Shown: positions 11,663 to 24,750 of the stretch, in pieces
How positions within the stretch are numbered: position 1 is the stretch's first letter
How the letters are laid out: every line of letters begins with the position of its first letter
Source: Sipunculus nudus
Lineage: Eukaryota; Annelida; Sipuncula; Golfingiida; Sipunculidae
NCBI GenBank assembly: GCA_026874595.1
Contig: CM049315.1
Coordinates: 15,380,164-15,444,163, forward strand
Length of the DNA: 64,000 nucleotides
Direction of reading: 5' to 3'
Made by a program: the position numbers and the translations under genes
Notes under the pieces: model-generated
Told to the model about the DNA's origin: nothing
Seen by the model: the letters and a program-made list of their open reading frames with translations, nothing else
Databases searched by the model: none

Positions 11663-12071
11663 TCCGATTATCATTTCAAATGCTGCATACGTATCGCATA
11701 CGCAAAATGTGAAATATGAATGGAATCACAGGCGTCCGTTTACTAGCTGCATTGTGCATACATGTATGTAGGCCTATACGTGTTGCATATGCATATAGAA
11801 GGAATTTTAGCTAGCTTAATACCCGTAGCCCCGGCTGATAGGCCTGTTAAAAGCAGGATCGAGACGGTGTCCGTATTTATCGCAGACACTACGGCCAGTA
11901 GTGGGCTTATGACTTTGGATTTATGTATACGCTGATATATAGTGTCTGTGATTTTACTTCCCTTTTTTTTAGTAAGAAGCAGTGCTGAAAAGAAAAAAAT
12001 ATGTAATTCAAGCAGAAGTTGAATGATGTAAACATAAATATTAAGGATAAAATAGTTGGAGACATAAAAGT

Positions 12072-12142
12072 TGCATCGGCCGGGAATCGAACCCGGGCCG
12101 CCCGCGTGGCAGGCGAGCATTCTACCACTGAACCACCGATGC
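12072..12142 (-). tRNA. tRNA-Gly (anticodon GCC)
   Basis: 71 bases, identical to the copies at 8533 and 9435, with 'aacttttatg' downstream on the minus strand as pol III terminator. Its outer flanks do not clearly match the other two units except for the few bases next to the gene. Confidence 0.97.
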
Positions 12143-12342
12143 TTATATATCATATGGCAACAGGCCGAATTCATGATGAGATACATACACAACTACTGCG
12201 CTTTGGTTTGTCACGTGGCCCGATCGGGACGACCCGTGCACACAGGCAGAGTTGCCACGTGTTTGTAATTGCAGCAGGACACCCGGTCTGTATGTATGGT
12301 CTTTCAGTTTCCATTGGTCGAATTACAATTCCGAAGTTAATT

Positions 12343-12425
12343 GGGGGGGGGGGGGGGGGGGGGGATTGGGGGGTTAAATTTCTAAACCTTGAAATATCAA
12401 AGATATTGTGGAGGGGGGGGGGGGA
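12343..12425. repeat. poly-G tracts with short duplicated unit
   Basis: A run of 22 G at 12343-12364 and another of about 12 near 12414. The following 'attaaatt(t/c)ctaaacctt' style block occurs after each run, so this is a short tandem duplication. Confidence 0.8.
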
Positions 12426-12674
12426 TTAAATTCCTAAACTTTGAAATGTTAAAGATATACTAAATTCTAAATCCCACATAAAAGGATATTTCCCATGTAA
12501 TAAATTAGAAAATTTCGGTTCATTTTATAATCATTAGACATATAGGGCAATATTTATCTAATTAAAAGTGAATTTATAGCCTGATATTATGCAGTATAAC
12601 TGACAGAAATGAAAATATTTTGGGTTTCTTTGCCCCCTCTACTGCCTCATAGTTCCTGTAGTTATGATTATGAT

Positions 12675-12708
<34 letters not shown>
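12675..12708. repeat. (AAT)n microsatellite
   Basis: About 11 copies of AAT. Confidence 0.95.
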
Positions 12709-13043
12709 TAGTGAGCTTAATTTGTCTTGTTATGAATTGGGAACATTGGCCAAAAGAATATAAGAGAATGAATGAAAAGATTGGTCTTAATGGGAATTTG
12801 ATACAAAAATAAAAAAATATGGAAAAAATTATAGACATGGTTTATTTTTTACAATGATTGCACATATCATATTTTATTTTATAATAAAAAAAAACATTTC
12901 TTGCATATATTCTTTCCTATTATTTTCAGTTTTTACCGTTTGCCTGGTTAACTCTCAAGAACAATATGATTTGTATACAACGGAACCTCCCACTATTGGG
13001 AACAGGCAGAATTCATAGGGGGGGTGGGGGATTTGCCGATTAA

Positions 13044-14707
13044 CACGAACCGGTATTAGAGAGGACACAGGCTTTGAAACTTCTTATCACGGGACCTTGA
13101 AAAACGTTCATGATTTAGGGATGCACTCATAAGAGAGGTTTGACACACATCTGAATATACTTTACATAGGGCCTCCCAAAGCATCCATAATAAAGAGGTG
13201 TCTGCATAAGAGGTTTTCGAGACATATAAATTTTACTAACCATTGGGCCTCCCAAAGCATCCATAATAAACAGTTGTGCGCATAGGGGAGGTTTTACAGA
13301 CATCTTAATATACTTACCACAGGGCCTCCTAAAGTATCCATTATAAACATTTGTCCGTATCAGAGAGGTTTTACAGACTTCTGAATATACTTACCACTGG
13401 GCCTCCTAATGTATCCATTATAAACATTTGTCCACATTATAGAGGTTTTACAGACTTCTGAATATACTTACCACAGGGCCTATTTAAGTATCCATAATAA
13501 ACATTTGTCCACATAAGAGAGGTTTTACAGACATCTGAATAAACTTACCACAAGGCCCCCTAAAGTATACATAATAAACAGTTGTGCGCATAAGAGAGGT
13601 TTTACAGACATCAGAATTTAATAACCATGGGACGTCGTAAAGCATGCAAAATAAACAGGTGTCCACATAAGAGAGGTTTTACAGACTTCTGAATATACTT
13701 ACCTCAGGCCTCTTTAAGTATCCATAATAAACATTTGTCCGTATTGGAGAGGTTTTACAGACATCTGAATATACTTAACATAGGGCCTCCCAAAGCATCC
13801 ATAATAAAGAGGTGTCTGCATAAGAGGTTGTCCAGACATATGTATTTTACTAACCATGGGGCCTCCTAAAGCATCCATAAGGAACAGTTGTGCGCATAAG
13901 AGAGGTTTTACAGACATCTTAATATACTTACCACAGGGCCTCCTAAAGTATCCATTATAAACATTTGTCCGCATCAGAGAGGTTTTATAGACTTCATAAT
14001 ATACTTACCACAGGGCCTATTTAAGTATCCATAATAAACATTTGTCCACATAAGAGAGGTTTTACAGACATCTGAATAAACTTACCACAAGGCCCCCTTA
14101 AGTATACATAATAAACAGTTGTCCACATAAGAGAGGTTTACAGACATCTGAATTTTACTTACCACAGGGCCTCCTTAAGTATCCATAATAAACATTTGTC
14201 CGCATAAGAGAGGTTTTATAGACATCTTAATATACTTACCACAGGGCCTTCTTAAGTATTCATTATAGACATTTGTTCGCATAAGAGAGGTTTTAAAGAC
14301 ATCTAAATAAACTTACCACAGGGCTTCCAAAAGCATTCATAATAAACAGTTGTCCACATAAGAGAGGTTTTACAGACATCCTTATATACTTACCACAGGG
14401 CCTCCTAAAGTATCCATTATACACATTCGTCCGCATAAGAGAGGTTTTACATACATCTGAATTTAATAACCATGGGACCTCGGAAAGCATGCATAATAAA
14501 CAGGTGTCCGTATAACGGAGGTTTTACAGACATCTGAATTTACTTACCACAGGACCTCCTAAAGCATCCATAATAAACATTTGTCCGCATAAGAGAGGTT
14601 TCACAGACATCTGAATATACTAACCACAGGGCCTCCTTCATTATCAATAATAAACATTTGTCCGTATTAGAGAGGTTTTACAGGCATCTGAATATACTTA
14701 CCATAAG
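13044..14707. repeat. 77-bp satellite/minisatellite array, about 21 units
   Basis: Successive 'gggcctc' landmarks fall at 13169, 13245, 13322, 13399 and 13476, a period of 76-77 bp that continues to the end. A typical unit reads 'acttaccacagggcctcc', 'taaagtatccataataaac', 'atttgtccgcataagag', 'aggttttacagacatctg', 'aatat'. Units differ by roughly 5-20 percent, so it is not a fresh array. The period is not a multiple of three and the frames inside do not repeat, which argues against a coding repeat. The edges fade into single-copy DNA. Confidence 0.95.
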
Positions 14708-14938
14708 CATTTTTACATAAGCTTTTATGTGCCAATTAAAAGAATATGAAATACATGTCTATGCGTGCGTGTGTCTGTGAAACAAATACAGGGAGAGATC
14801 GGGTTTAAGTGTGCGATTGTGTGATGAATTACTTGTATTGTTATGTATTATTTAGATTTATTTTATCACATACAGTATTTTACCATATTTACAGTATTCA
14901 ACCTCTGACGCACAAGGGAGCCGAAACTTAGCCTTGAG

Positions 14939-15202
14939 AACCCGACTCGGTAGGCAATCGGATAATTGGGCTGGTAAGCTTACTCACACGTGATACAAGT
15001 AATGTCGAGGAATTTATCGCAACGGTCTTGCATCAGGTTGCATTCATATCGTGGTAAACGACCCATAATCTCAATATCATGCTAAGAATGATGAAGCAAC
15101 ACAATAGTATACATATGAGCTCACAACACAAACTGAAACACCGTCTCCATGGACACAGGTCATTTCTTGTATCGCCTGCAAGCTGCCTGCGTCCTGTAAC
15201 TC
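14939..15202 (-). repeat. interspersed repeat family B, copy 1
   Basis: Reverse complement of 54225-54486. Shared blocks include 'caggacgcaggca', 'cctgtgtccatggagacgg', 'atattgagattatgggtcg' (near match) and 'ccaattatccgatt'. No coding capacity. Confidence 0.8.
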
Positions 15203-15229
15203 GTAATGACAGAGGGTCGATATGACGCT

Positions 15230-16588
15230 AGCCGAAACAGTCCCGAGTCTCGATCTAATGAAAGTCTGCCTATCAATCAAGACATATTTTGCCATCTGTT
15301 TTCGTGGCCACAGACACCAAGGTGAAAAAAAACGCGGCGATCGATCCCCTGTGTGAATAATAGATTACAAGTTGTATTCGGATGCACGATTCACTATTCC
15401 CAATCTTTTTTTTTTCGTTAACCTGCCGAAAGAGGGCAGCACAAGATGGCCATGCACATCGCTCATTGTTTTTGCTGTAGCGGCACCAGAAGAAGGCAAA
15501 GTAAAACAGAAATGTAAATTTCGACATAAACTTCTCTAGAATATGTATTTCTCAAGCAATGCATGTTAGTATTTGTATTCCTTAGCATACTAAATTATTC
15601 ATGATGTTTAAATGAACATCCTTGAACATGTCATTCTATGTTACTTCTGATCTCGGCCCCCTTCGGCGGTGCAAATTGAACCAAATAGTCCGTATTTGAT
15701 CACAAATATTCAATTGCACAATTTTCTTGTGTCTAACGGTCTAATCATCCAGAACAAAATTTAAAAAAGGTAAACGTTTGTTCAACGACTCTTTCATTTT
15801 TAGTACAGCAACCTTAGTTTAAGTTTATTCCAACACACTTTGTATATAATGTAAAGATGTGTATTATATATCAAGTGCAGTTGTTGTGCGTAGTCTGCAA
15901 TAAATATAACTTTAGATGTTCATGTTCATTATAATTTACAAACATAACACCAGGACGTATCAATAATTGCAATTATTTCAGGTTTTCTTTGTGCCTACGT
16001 CCAGTGAAATTGACTACGGTTTGTTTTTCATGTCAGCTCTTCTAACAAACGCAGACAAGGTCCGATGGACTCGAAGAGGTAACGATAAAAAAATCCAATT
16101 GTTTCATGGTAGGATGTATATAATTATAACACATTTATATTTATAAATATATGTATATATAACAACAGAAATCCAGCCCCACGTGACATAATGTACTCTT
16201 CTTTGGTCAAGGTGTGGGTTCGGTGCTCTAACAAGAAATTACAAATTATTGTGTTTATTGGTGGCGGTTTGGTCCCACTTAGGATAGTTTACGTGTGTAT
16301 GATGGTGCGTGTGTGTACGAAAATACCTTAAGTGACGTACTTTTCGTTTTTTGCAGTGAATCCTCTGTGGACGGTGCCTACGCCGGAGGAGGAATAGGTT
16401 AAAATTAATCTCTAATGTATCAGAGTCCAACAAATAATATTTTTTTTGTGGATTACCTTCAGGCAGACCACACAATGTGTGGTGTACACAATGGGATCAC
16501 GCTTTATTAATGTGCATCGAAAAAGTGTGGTATTAAAATTTTATTCTATTAATTTTTTACTCAATTTTTATAACTTTTACTCAGTTGT

Positions 16589-16627
<39 letters not shown>

Positions 16628-19025
16628 TATGTATATATATAAAAGAGGATATCCGAGGGTATACCCTTATCACTTGACATATCTAAGAGCTGAGGTCTGG
16701 GACAGGAGATGACCGACCTTGTGATTGTCATATTACGTCTCCGCGGGAGTAACCAGTGGCATGTAAATGCTTCTCCTCAGCCAGGGTCGCTACCAACTTT
16801 ATACCCTTAACTAACCGCTAAGTGTATATAGAACCTGAATGCAGAGTGCGATAATAAGGAAATCCCGACTGAGGAACCTACAGAAGAGAGTTTCATTGAA
16901 AACAAGATGTAGGATTTCAATAAAACATTTTAAAGGAAATTTACGATCATAAACAAAGACAATATTCTGTCTTCCCATGGAATAAAGTGTATGATATGTC
17001 ATAAATATTTACAAGCACGATAATCAAATATTCTTTGAAAGTACATGCATATACAATATAATGTTCCGTGTATAATTTTTCGTAGAATATATCATTTCCC
17101 ATTCTTCTGAAGTGTGTTGGTATTATTTGTATGAATGTTGTGGACCGTTTATACAGAATCAGGTGTTATGGTATGTTTATCTGACACGAGACCTGTTTGT
17201 AGAACGCGGGATAAATGACAGTTTGACGGTGTGCATAAAGGACCTGTATCGCTTCATTTAATCTAATTACCTGTGGTTGTCACTGTTGATTAGAAGAAAT
17301 CTCGTGTGGCACTTGTTATTCTGACAACGTGTATTTATTTTGGATACATCATTGTTGGAAGCATAACAAAATATATGGTCCACAAATGAAGGTACAGTCG
17401 TGGCACGCTCAATAGAATATGGCCGGTAGCCTTATACTAACCAGTCACACAAACGCATGTATAGTTAGTACATTCGCGTCTTGAAATAGTGTTTTTTTTC
17501 ACATCTATAACTGAAAGTCAACTGAGTTACAGAGATCCCTCCTTATACGTCGTCCATCTGTCGGCCGGCCGTCGGTTAGCAGGGCACAAATCGTAAGCAC
17601 AGGAGCTAGGATAATGAAACTGCGCATTTCAGAGATTCTCAAAGACCTCCTTGGAAAGCTGTAATTAGGTTATTGTGAACCATATTCTGTGAGTTTAAGG
17701 GTGTGTTTGAACACCCCAGAAATAATATACTTTTAATACAAATAGAATGGCTAGATATCTCAAGTTAAGCTTGTTCAATTGTTCTTGAAATCAAGATGCA
17801 AGAAGATCGTGGAAAGCTTTTTCTTGCAATGAAGACTAGTGGCGCAACCTATGACCTTTTCGAGGTTTTGTCCCGTTTAATATCCCCATCATATCCACTT
17901 GTGATTTAATTACAATAAAAAAAACTAATCAGCAGATTTCCTTTATATTGTGCACATTGATATGAATGATAGGATGATATCTAGATCGCTCTTAGGGAGA
18001 TCTGTGCACTGTCGTCTGTTGCACATGCACGTGGAACTGGCGGTCCTTCGGTTCGTGGTCGCTTTAGGCAGACCTCTTTTTTTAATACAACGCAGCGATT
18101 ACCACTAATTTTGGTCTAATGGAGGTATAATATCATTCAAGACAATGTCGATTTGCTATGGGTCGAAAAACATGATCCTTTGATTCCACATCAAAGGGGC
18201 AATACCAGTGGACACTGTTCCACTGGCCAATTATTTTTTTATTAACGATCGACATATTAGCTGATCAATGGCATTCTCTTCAGATCTTTGTTATGCGAAG
18301 TTGAGGATAAGCAAATGGATTATGAAATTATTCAGTTAATAAAATCATTGATATAAGTTTTAATAAATATATATACTAATTATTGATCGCTGAAAAGGAA
18401 CCGCGTGAAACTGAAAAATTGGAAAATGGCGAAAATACACCCCCGCTGATAAAGAGGCAACCCCAGTATATATAAATTGGGCCATAACCTTCAATATAAG
18501 AGTGGCTTTCTTATTTTTTTAAATCTGAGAAAACATTATATTTCTTAAGAATGGCTGCATGGATGAATTGTAATGAAAATCAGAAAGAGGTAAGTTTAAG
18601 GATACTAGGTTTTCAGATTTTAAAAATGTTGACCTTAATCTCGATGTTACAGGGACCGCAATTTATCATAGTTTTGAACCTGTAACTTTAAATGTAGTGC
18701 ATAATTGGCCGTGAATGTTAAGATCAAACCAGTGGAAATTTAGGATATATGTTTTAAAGTACTTGCTAAACTTTAAATTCCACACCTTCCATTTTTCGGA
18801 ACGCCTTCCCTGAGATTGGTGGAAGAAACCTGTAGATTTTGAGTTCACAAGGTCACAGGGTCCACTTCTTCATAAAGAATGTTTATGCATTTAATGCTAA
18901 ACTTTCACTCCAAACCTCGCATCTCTCTCATATATTTACCAATCAATAATGGAAGAACACTATTTACTTTTAGGTCAAAAGGTCAAGGGTCCAGGCTACA
19001 TTTTGAAAAAAAATCATAAAAATAT
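15230..19025. other. intergenic, no gene recognised
   Basis: No recognisable coding sequence. Contains a (AAT)n tract at 16590-16627. From about 17540 to 18990 are phrases such as 'ggtcaaaaggtcaagggtcc' typical of the interspersed repeats elsewhere in the window, but I could not define ends. Confidence 0.5.
16590..16627. repeat. (AAT)n microsatellite
   Basis: About 12 copies of AAT, followed by a short TA run. Confidence 0.95.
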
Positions 19026-19029
19026 AGAC

Positions 19030-19940
19030 AAATTTAGCTTAACGTCCCGTTTCTCCCGCCATTTTATATTCTCAAATAGAGAGAATAATGTCCCCTTCTA
19101 ATTTATTCATCTCCCTGATTTATAATGTTCCTTGGGTCTGTTTTGAGTCCAGAGACCGAGAATAATGTCCCCTTGATTAATTTATTTATCTCACTTTTTA
19201 ATATTGTTAATTTGGTCTGGTGTTGGTCCAGATAGAGAGAATAATGTCTCCTTTTGAACTATTCATCTCCCTGCTATCTAATGTTACTTGGGTCTGGTTT
19301 GAGTCCAGAGAGCGCGAATAATGTCCCTCTTTTTTAATTACTCATCTCCCTGTTTAATATTGTTATTTGGGTCTTGTTTGGATACAGATAGAATAATGTC
19401 CCCTTCTGAATTATTCATCTCCCTGTTTCATTATGTTATTGGGTCTGGTTAAAGTCCAGAGATAGAGAATAATGTCCCCTTTTGAATTACTCATCTCTCT
19501 GTTTAATATTGTTACTTGGATCTGGTGTGGGTCTAGATAGAGAAAATAATGTCTCCTATTGAATTATTCATTTCCCCATGTTATAATGTTTGCCGTGGTC
19601 TGGTCTGGATCTGAATAAAGAGAATAATGAATAATATTCATCTCCCTGTTTTATAATGATACTTGGGTCTGGTTTGGGTCCAGATAGAGAGAATAATGAC
19701 CCCTTTTGAATTATTCATCTCCCTGTTTTTTATGTTACTTGGGTCTTGTTTTTGGTCCAAAGATAGAGAATAATGTCCCCTTTTGAAGTATTCCTCTGCC
19801 TATTTAATTATGTTACTTGTATCTAGTTTTTGTCCAGATAGAGAGAATAATGTCCCCTTTTGAATTATTCATCTCCCTGTTTAATAATTTTACCTCGATC
19901 TAGTTTAGGTCCAGATAGACAGGAAAATGTTTCCTCGTGA
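19030..19940. repeat. second array with a period near 77 bp, about 12 units
   Basis: The landmark 'gagaataatg' recurs at about 19081, 19158, 19237, 19314, 19387, 19465 and 19542, spacing 74-79 bp. A unit reads roughly 'gagagaataatgtcccc', 'ttttgaattattcatctcc', 'ctgtttaatattgttac', 'ttgggtctggtttgggtcc', 'agata'. It shares no sequence with the array at 13044-14707. Confidence 0.93.
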
Positions 19941-21147
19941 ATACTTCACTTCCCTTTTTTATTTCTTCATCACAACACTTGAATCCAAAACCTTGGAATC
20001 GTACAGTGGTTCATCTATGAGGCAATTCCCTGATTTATAATCAGATCAAACCGAATGTGCGTTTCTTCAAACAGATGAATGTACAGTCTCAGTCTCATTT
20101 TTCCTCTCATTGTCTTTCAATTTGACTGATGTGAGAAGAGTGGGGTTGGTAATTAGCAAGTATTCCTCCTTTTTTTAGTAAGGACTCACATTGGAAGTTT
20201 TCAACATTGAGCTTTAATTTAGTTTGGTGATAGTTTTTCCAGAGAGTCTTATACACGTGTCTGCATGGCCCTGAAAGAAGAAATAGGGTTCTCCATTATA
20301 AGCCATATGAAACTTGATAGCATCCCATATATAGCATACTCCGGAGCATATATAAATAAAATAACTATTATTACCCGTAAGTGAAAAATGACGGTTATTC
20401 TAAAGATAGAAAGTGTGTACGGTACAAACATAAACATCAAGGTCGAGTTGACGATCCGCCCGCATGAGGGAATGTTAGGAGCCCCGGACAAATAAAGCCG
20501 CTCCCAGGTACCTTTCAGACTTCGACTTACATGTACTATAGGACTGACTTTAACCCTAAGGCGATATAAGTAAAAGGCATTATCGAGAACAGGTTTCCCC
20601 AGGCACACCCAAGAAGTTTAATGCCCAAGGAAAACGGAGTGGTGAGAAAAGCGGCCAATAGATGCCCCAGAGTGGACAAGTCAATACCAAGTATATGTAT
20701 TGAACGTCTTAGGGTTATAGGCCGAGGTGTTTTATTTTGTGTGAGCAACGATTTGTCCGCATGGCAATCAATGTGTATGGACGAGAAAGCATTCGATCTT
20801 CTTGAGCAAACTGATTCAAAGACCATGCTGATCGAAACTTTGGTCCGAGATTGTGTGGTGTGCGGGAGGGAGGAATCCTAATGAATTGCTGTTTGTTGAA
20901 GAGTAATTCCTTCCGAATAAAGAAATAAGAAGCGCATTCATGGCCTAGCGATGAAGATCAAGCAAGGAAATGAGAGAATATGGGAGCTAATGTGGGACAG
21001 AAATCAAACAAGACATAACAGAGAGGCAAACGTAATAACCTTAGAATTACTAAGAGAAAGAAAGCTAGTGGAAACAGGAAAAGGACATAGAACGAAAAGT
21101 CAGTATATATAGGATGAAAATAAGGGGAAAGAAAAACTAAAGGAATA

Positions 21148-21150
<3 letters not shown>

Positions 21151-21182
<32 letters not shown>
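21151..21182. repeat. (GA)n microsatellite
   Basis: About 16 GA repeats. Confidence 0.95.
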
Positions 21183-21186
<4 letters not shown>

Positions 21187-22983
21187 GAGATTCGGCAAAA
21201 CAGGATAGGCAGAGAAAGTTAAATGGAGGAGCATCGAGAGGATCTTATAGGTTATTGTGTGTGTATGTGTGTGGGTGTGAGAGAGAGAGATATGGACTAA
21301 CAAAATGAGATGAATAGAGAAAACATTAATTGTATGACTTTCCATGTTCATAAAAATATACTGTATACGGTAATACACTAGGACTGGTATATACACTTTT
21401 ATTGATTATTATAACTCTCCCACCCATGCGCGTGACATCATTTACGTGGCCTTCAGGTTGAGTTAAGCAAACTTTTGACATGAATGCCTGTGCACCATTG
21501 TCTCTATAAAAACAGTAAACCCACAGTACATGTACGTAAAGCTATATAATCGTCATTCAGTCATTGTCAACATGACAGAGTTTAGCGGGGACATACCTGT
21601 TTTGTCTCAAGGACTGGATAAAGAACAGACCGTCAGGGTAAAGATAAAACCCGCTTTCTTTTGTAATAACTTCACCCGTCGTGACTGAAGAAATGTGTTC
21701 CTATTTGATGAAGTGTGAATCATATACGCTGAGTATATAGCCACATAATAGTGGGTTTATTTTTACGCAAGAGGTGAACATGATCAGAATACAACCTACG
21801 CTTTCTTGCGCTAGTATTTAGTCTTTATGTGTGCACGTGTTTAATTGTTATGCCTTATTCACTCTTTGTCGTGGGAAATAAGTTTCCGGCGCTGCGGTTT
21901 ACGAATTATTTTGTGTTCCAGTCTGCAAAAAGTTGCGCATGCGTGATCTTATTCAGGAAATCACACACCACAGTTCGCTCCATTAAGTCTCGTCAGCCAC
22001 GTGACTACAGGGGGTCGAAATTATTAGCGCTGATGATTGCATATTGTATATATCAATCGTCTAGCGTATTAGGAGTGTAATCTTTCTATATGATCGTCAC
22101 TTTGCTGGGACGCAATACTAATAAGCCTCGCGTGCATGAGCAATCAATGATGATCATGTTTTAGGTTCATTTCAAATTCTAAATGAGACTGTCGCCATAC
22201 TGTACTTTGATTAACAGGATTGACCAGAAAGCAGGTGGAGGGCACTTATACGCCCTGTCCGAGTACTGAACTATAAACATGTTTCTATTTAAGCTTATTT
22301 TTATGGTATAGGCCGCCTAATACTTAATCACTTCTTTGCCTCAATCAGTCAGTCTCTCATATTTCATTGCCTAAAATCAGTCTGTCTTTCATAATTCTCA
22401 TAATTCATTCAAATCTTTTTTTTTTTTAATATTGTACCAAGACAAGCTGGCCTGCTAACAAAAAACATGATACCAAATGCGGATCTATACTCAGATTAGT
22501 TTCTAAATTTAATCAGTATTCCTTGCCCATGAGCCATGTCTACTTAAAATATGTGTGTTTAGAGACACTGCTTAGGCATAAGATTTGGTCACCTGTCCTT
22601 AAAATTGGTTGAGGATGATAATCCTTTATCGTAAAAAAAAATCTGTACCATGCAGCCTATCATCTCACGATTACATACATCACCGCTGGAAAGGAAAGAC
22701 GTCGGTTTATAATTTGTATTTTGGGGACTTAAGATTAATGCGAAATATCAGAGATACTTAGAAATGGTTGTAGAAGGTGCTATCTGTCAGATAAAAGATG
22801 AAGACTATTTCAGTACTACTTTGTAACCACATTTATTCCGATGTATTCATATTTAGCCCTACTTTATACAACGGTCCTCAGTCCACATGCAGTGCGGATT
22901 ACATCACAACCCTCTAATGTCCCAATGTATACATATATGTGAAAATTGTTTTCAAGACACAAGATATATTAGCTTCTTGACAC

Positions 22984-22992
22984 TATATATTA

Positions 22993-23034
<42 letters not shown>
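22984..23034. repeat. (TA)n microsatellite
   Basis: Interrupted then pure TA repeat. Confidence 0.95.
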
Positions 23035-23037
<3 letters not shown>

Positions 23038-24226
23038 GTATATGAATATTGCTCATCATATATAATTCCCTTTTAGAGGTCAGGTCACTTAGTGTATTAT
23101 TTTGGTAATATTCTGATATTCAAATGTAGTGAGGGACTCGGAAGAGGCTGCCTGGCAGGAAATTGCCCACATGTTATAATGCAGACCTGAAAAGTGCTGA
23201 TCCGATTTCCTTTGAGAATTATAGGATACCATCTAGCCGTCAGAACGTGACACCATATTTAATAACACGGAGGAGGTTATAGGTAGACCATGCTGTGGGC
23301 GACCTCCCACGTGACGCTCTAATTAAGGATTGGTCTTATTATGCTGCTAAGGTCTACGCCCGAATTAATCAGTTATTCTATAGCATGGACCGTTAACACG
23401 GGGTGCAAGAGGTCAAACCGGATGCATTTGATTACACGATTGAGAATTCATGATCCGCATGTTAACAATCGCGCATGATTGGTATGTTTCTTCAGAATGG
23501 TATATATGAAAAGACCAGTTACTATTTTCAATGCCTGGTTGGTCTTCGAGTCTCCTCTATAAGTAAGCTGTATACATCCATGCACGCCCGTGATATAATT
23601 AGTATACCAGGTTACGTTCGTGGTCAGTCAAGCGAGGATCATACGATGATTGGGCCTATGCTGCCGTCTTGAAAGTTCACAAAATTCTGGTCACGTGTCA
23701 TTATCTTGTGAGAATATCGTGTTCAAAAGTAGGGATTATCGCTCACTTTTTTTCAACACATTTTCAGGAAAAGGTATAGAGAGAAATGACCTAAGGTTTA
23801 TAGATTTTCTTAAAATCAAAGTTCTGTTTCAGAAGATACTAAAACAGTCATTCATGGTAACGGTTGTATATACTGAGACACTATTTTAGTTTGTATTTCA
23901 CGCCATGTTCATACCAAGATTGCTTGTACAAGCACGTAGTAATATTCATATTATAAAAGATTCATACTTAATCTATGTTTATTTATTGGAATGATAAAAA
24001 ATAACATGTCAAACTTTTTTTCACATGGGCGATAATTTCTTGTGATCACTGATTTCATATGAGTGCTTGCTTTTTAGACTGGCCCCTCCTCATTTACACA
24101 CAGATTTTTTTATCAGATACAGCGTATCATATCCCAGAAATATAACTTATATACGCCTCCGAATGTTCATTTGAATTCGTCAAGTTCCTACCTTTTTAAT
24201 ATTTTGTAAAAGTGAATGTTTAAGAA

Positions 24227-24280
<54 letters not shown>
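24227..24280. repeat. (TA)n-(GA)n compound microsatellite
   Basis: About 12 TA repeats run directly into about 15 GA repeats. Confidence 0.95.
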
Positions 24281-24284
<4 letters not shown>

Positions 24285-24561
24285 AGAGAGAAAAAAAAAC
24301 GAGAGAGAGAGGCAACACACGGGGATTTAGGAACCATTACTTTGAAATAACATATGCTGATGTTTAGTGGAATAACATTTTGCAGTTTTAGATACGGAAG
24401 CGTTTCGCCTCCCTGTCTCGACAAATAGTCAGAAACTTTACGTTAACAACATATCTAAATAGGACCAGACTCCTTGCCAACAACAAGGGTAAAAAAGGCA
24501 GAATTGCCATGTTTGTTTAAAATAAATTCAAGCAGGCCTCATCCCGCACCCCTAATCTCAT

Positions 24562-24750
24562 GTTATATGCCTGGACAGTCGAGGGGTAAAACGCTCGGCT
24601 CTATCCGCTGGCGACCCGGGTTCGATCTCCGGCGTGGCTGTGAGATTGTCAAAGTCTCTACATTATACTGAACGGCACCGTCTGAGCCATGGAGGGTGCT
24701 GCGATAAGTTATAATAACTATCTGTACAATCCATGTTAAATAAATAAGTT
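24562..24750 (+). mobile_element. tRNA-derived SINE candidate
   Basis: The head looks like a tRNA: an A-box-like stretch after 'ctggacagtcgagggg' and a canonical B box GGGTTCGATCTCC at 24618-24630. A tRNA-unrelated body follows, and the tail near 24735-24748 is 'gttaaataaataag', as in many tRNA-derived SINEs. It does not fold into a functional tRNA. No second copy found in the window, so the ends are approximate. Confidence 0.6.

Larger units (their letters stand above)
19945..24560. other. intergenic, microsatellites only
   Basis: No gene recognised on either strand. Holds (GA)n at 21151-21182, (TA)n at 22984-23034, and adjoining (TA)n plus (GA)n at 24227-24280. A GC-richer patch at 21900-22020 carries an NRF1-like TTGCGCATGCGT and an E-box CCACGTGAC, which could mark a regulatory element. 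Confidence 0.5.

Noticed and set aside
11743-12192. Minus-strand frame of 149 codons over the tRNA
   Set aside because: The similar peptide 'RWFSGRMLACHAGG' appears at each tRNA-Gly copy because it is the tRNA read as codons.
13484-14490. Minus-strand frames of 60-86 codons with repeating 'MSVKPLL' peptides
   Set aside because: They run through the 77-bp array, whose period is not a multiple of three, so the frame does not repeat. Chance frames.
13044-14707. Regularly spaced repeats suggesting a CRISPR array
   Set aside because: Repeat units are contiguous 77-bp copies with no unique spacers, in a eukaryotic genome. It is a satellite-type array.
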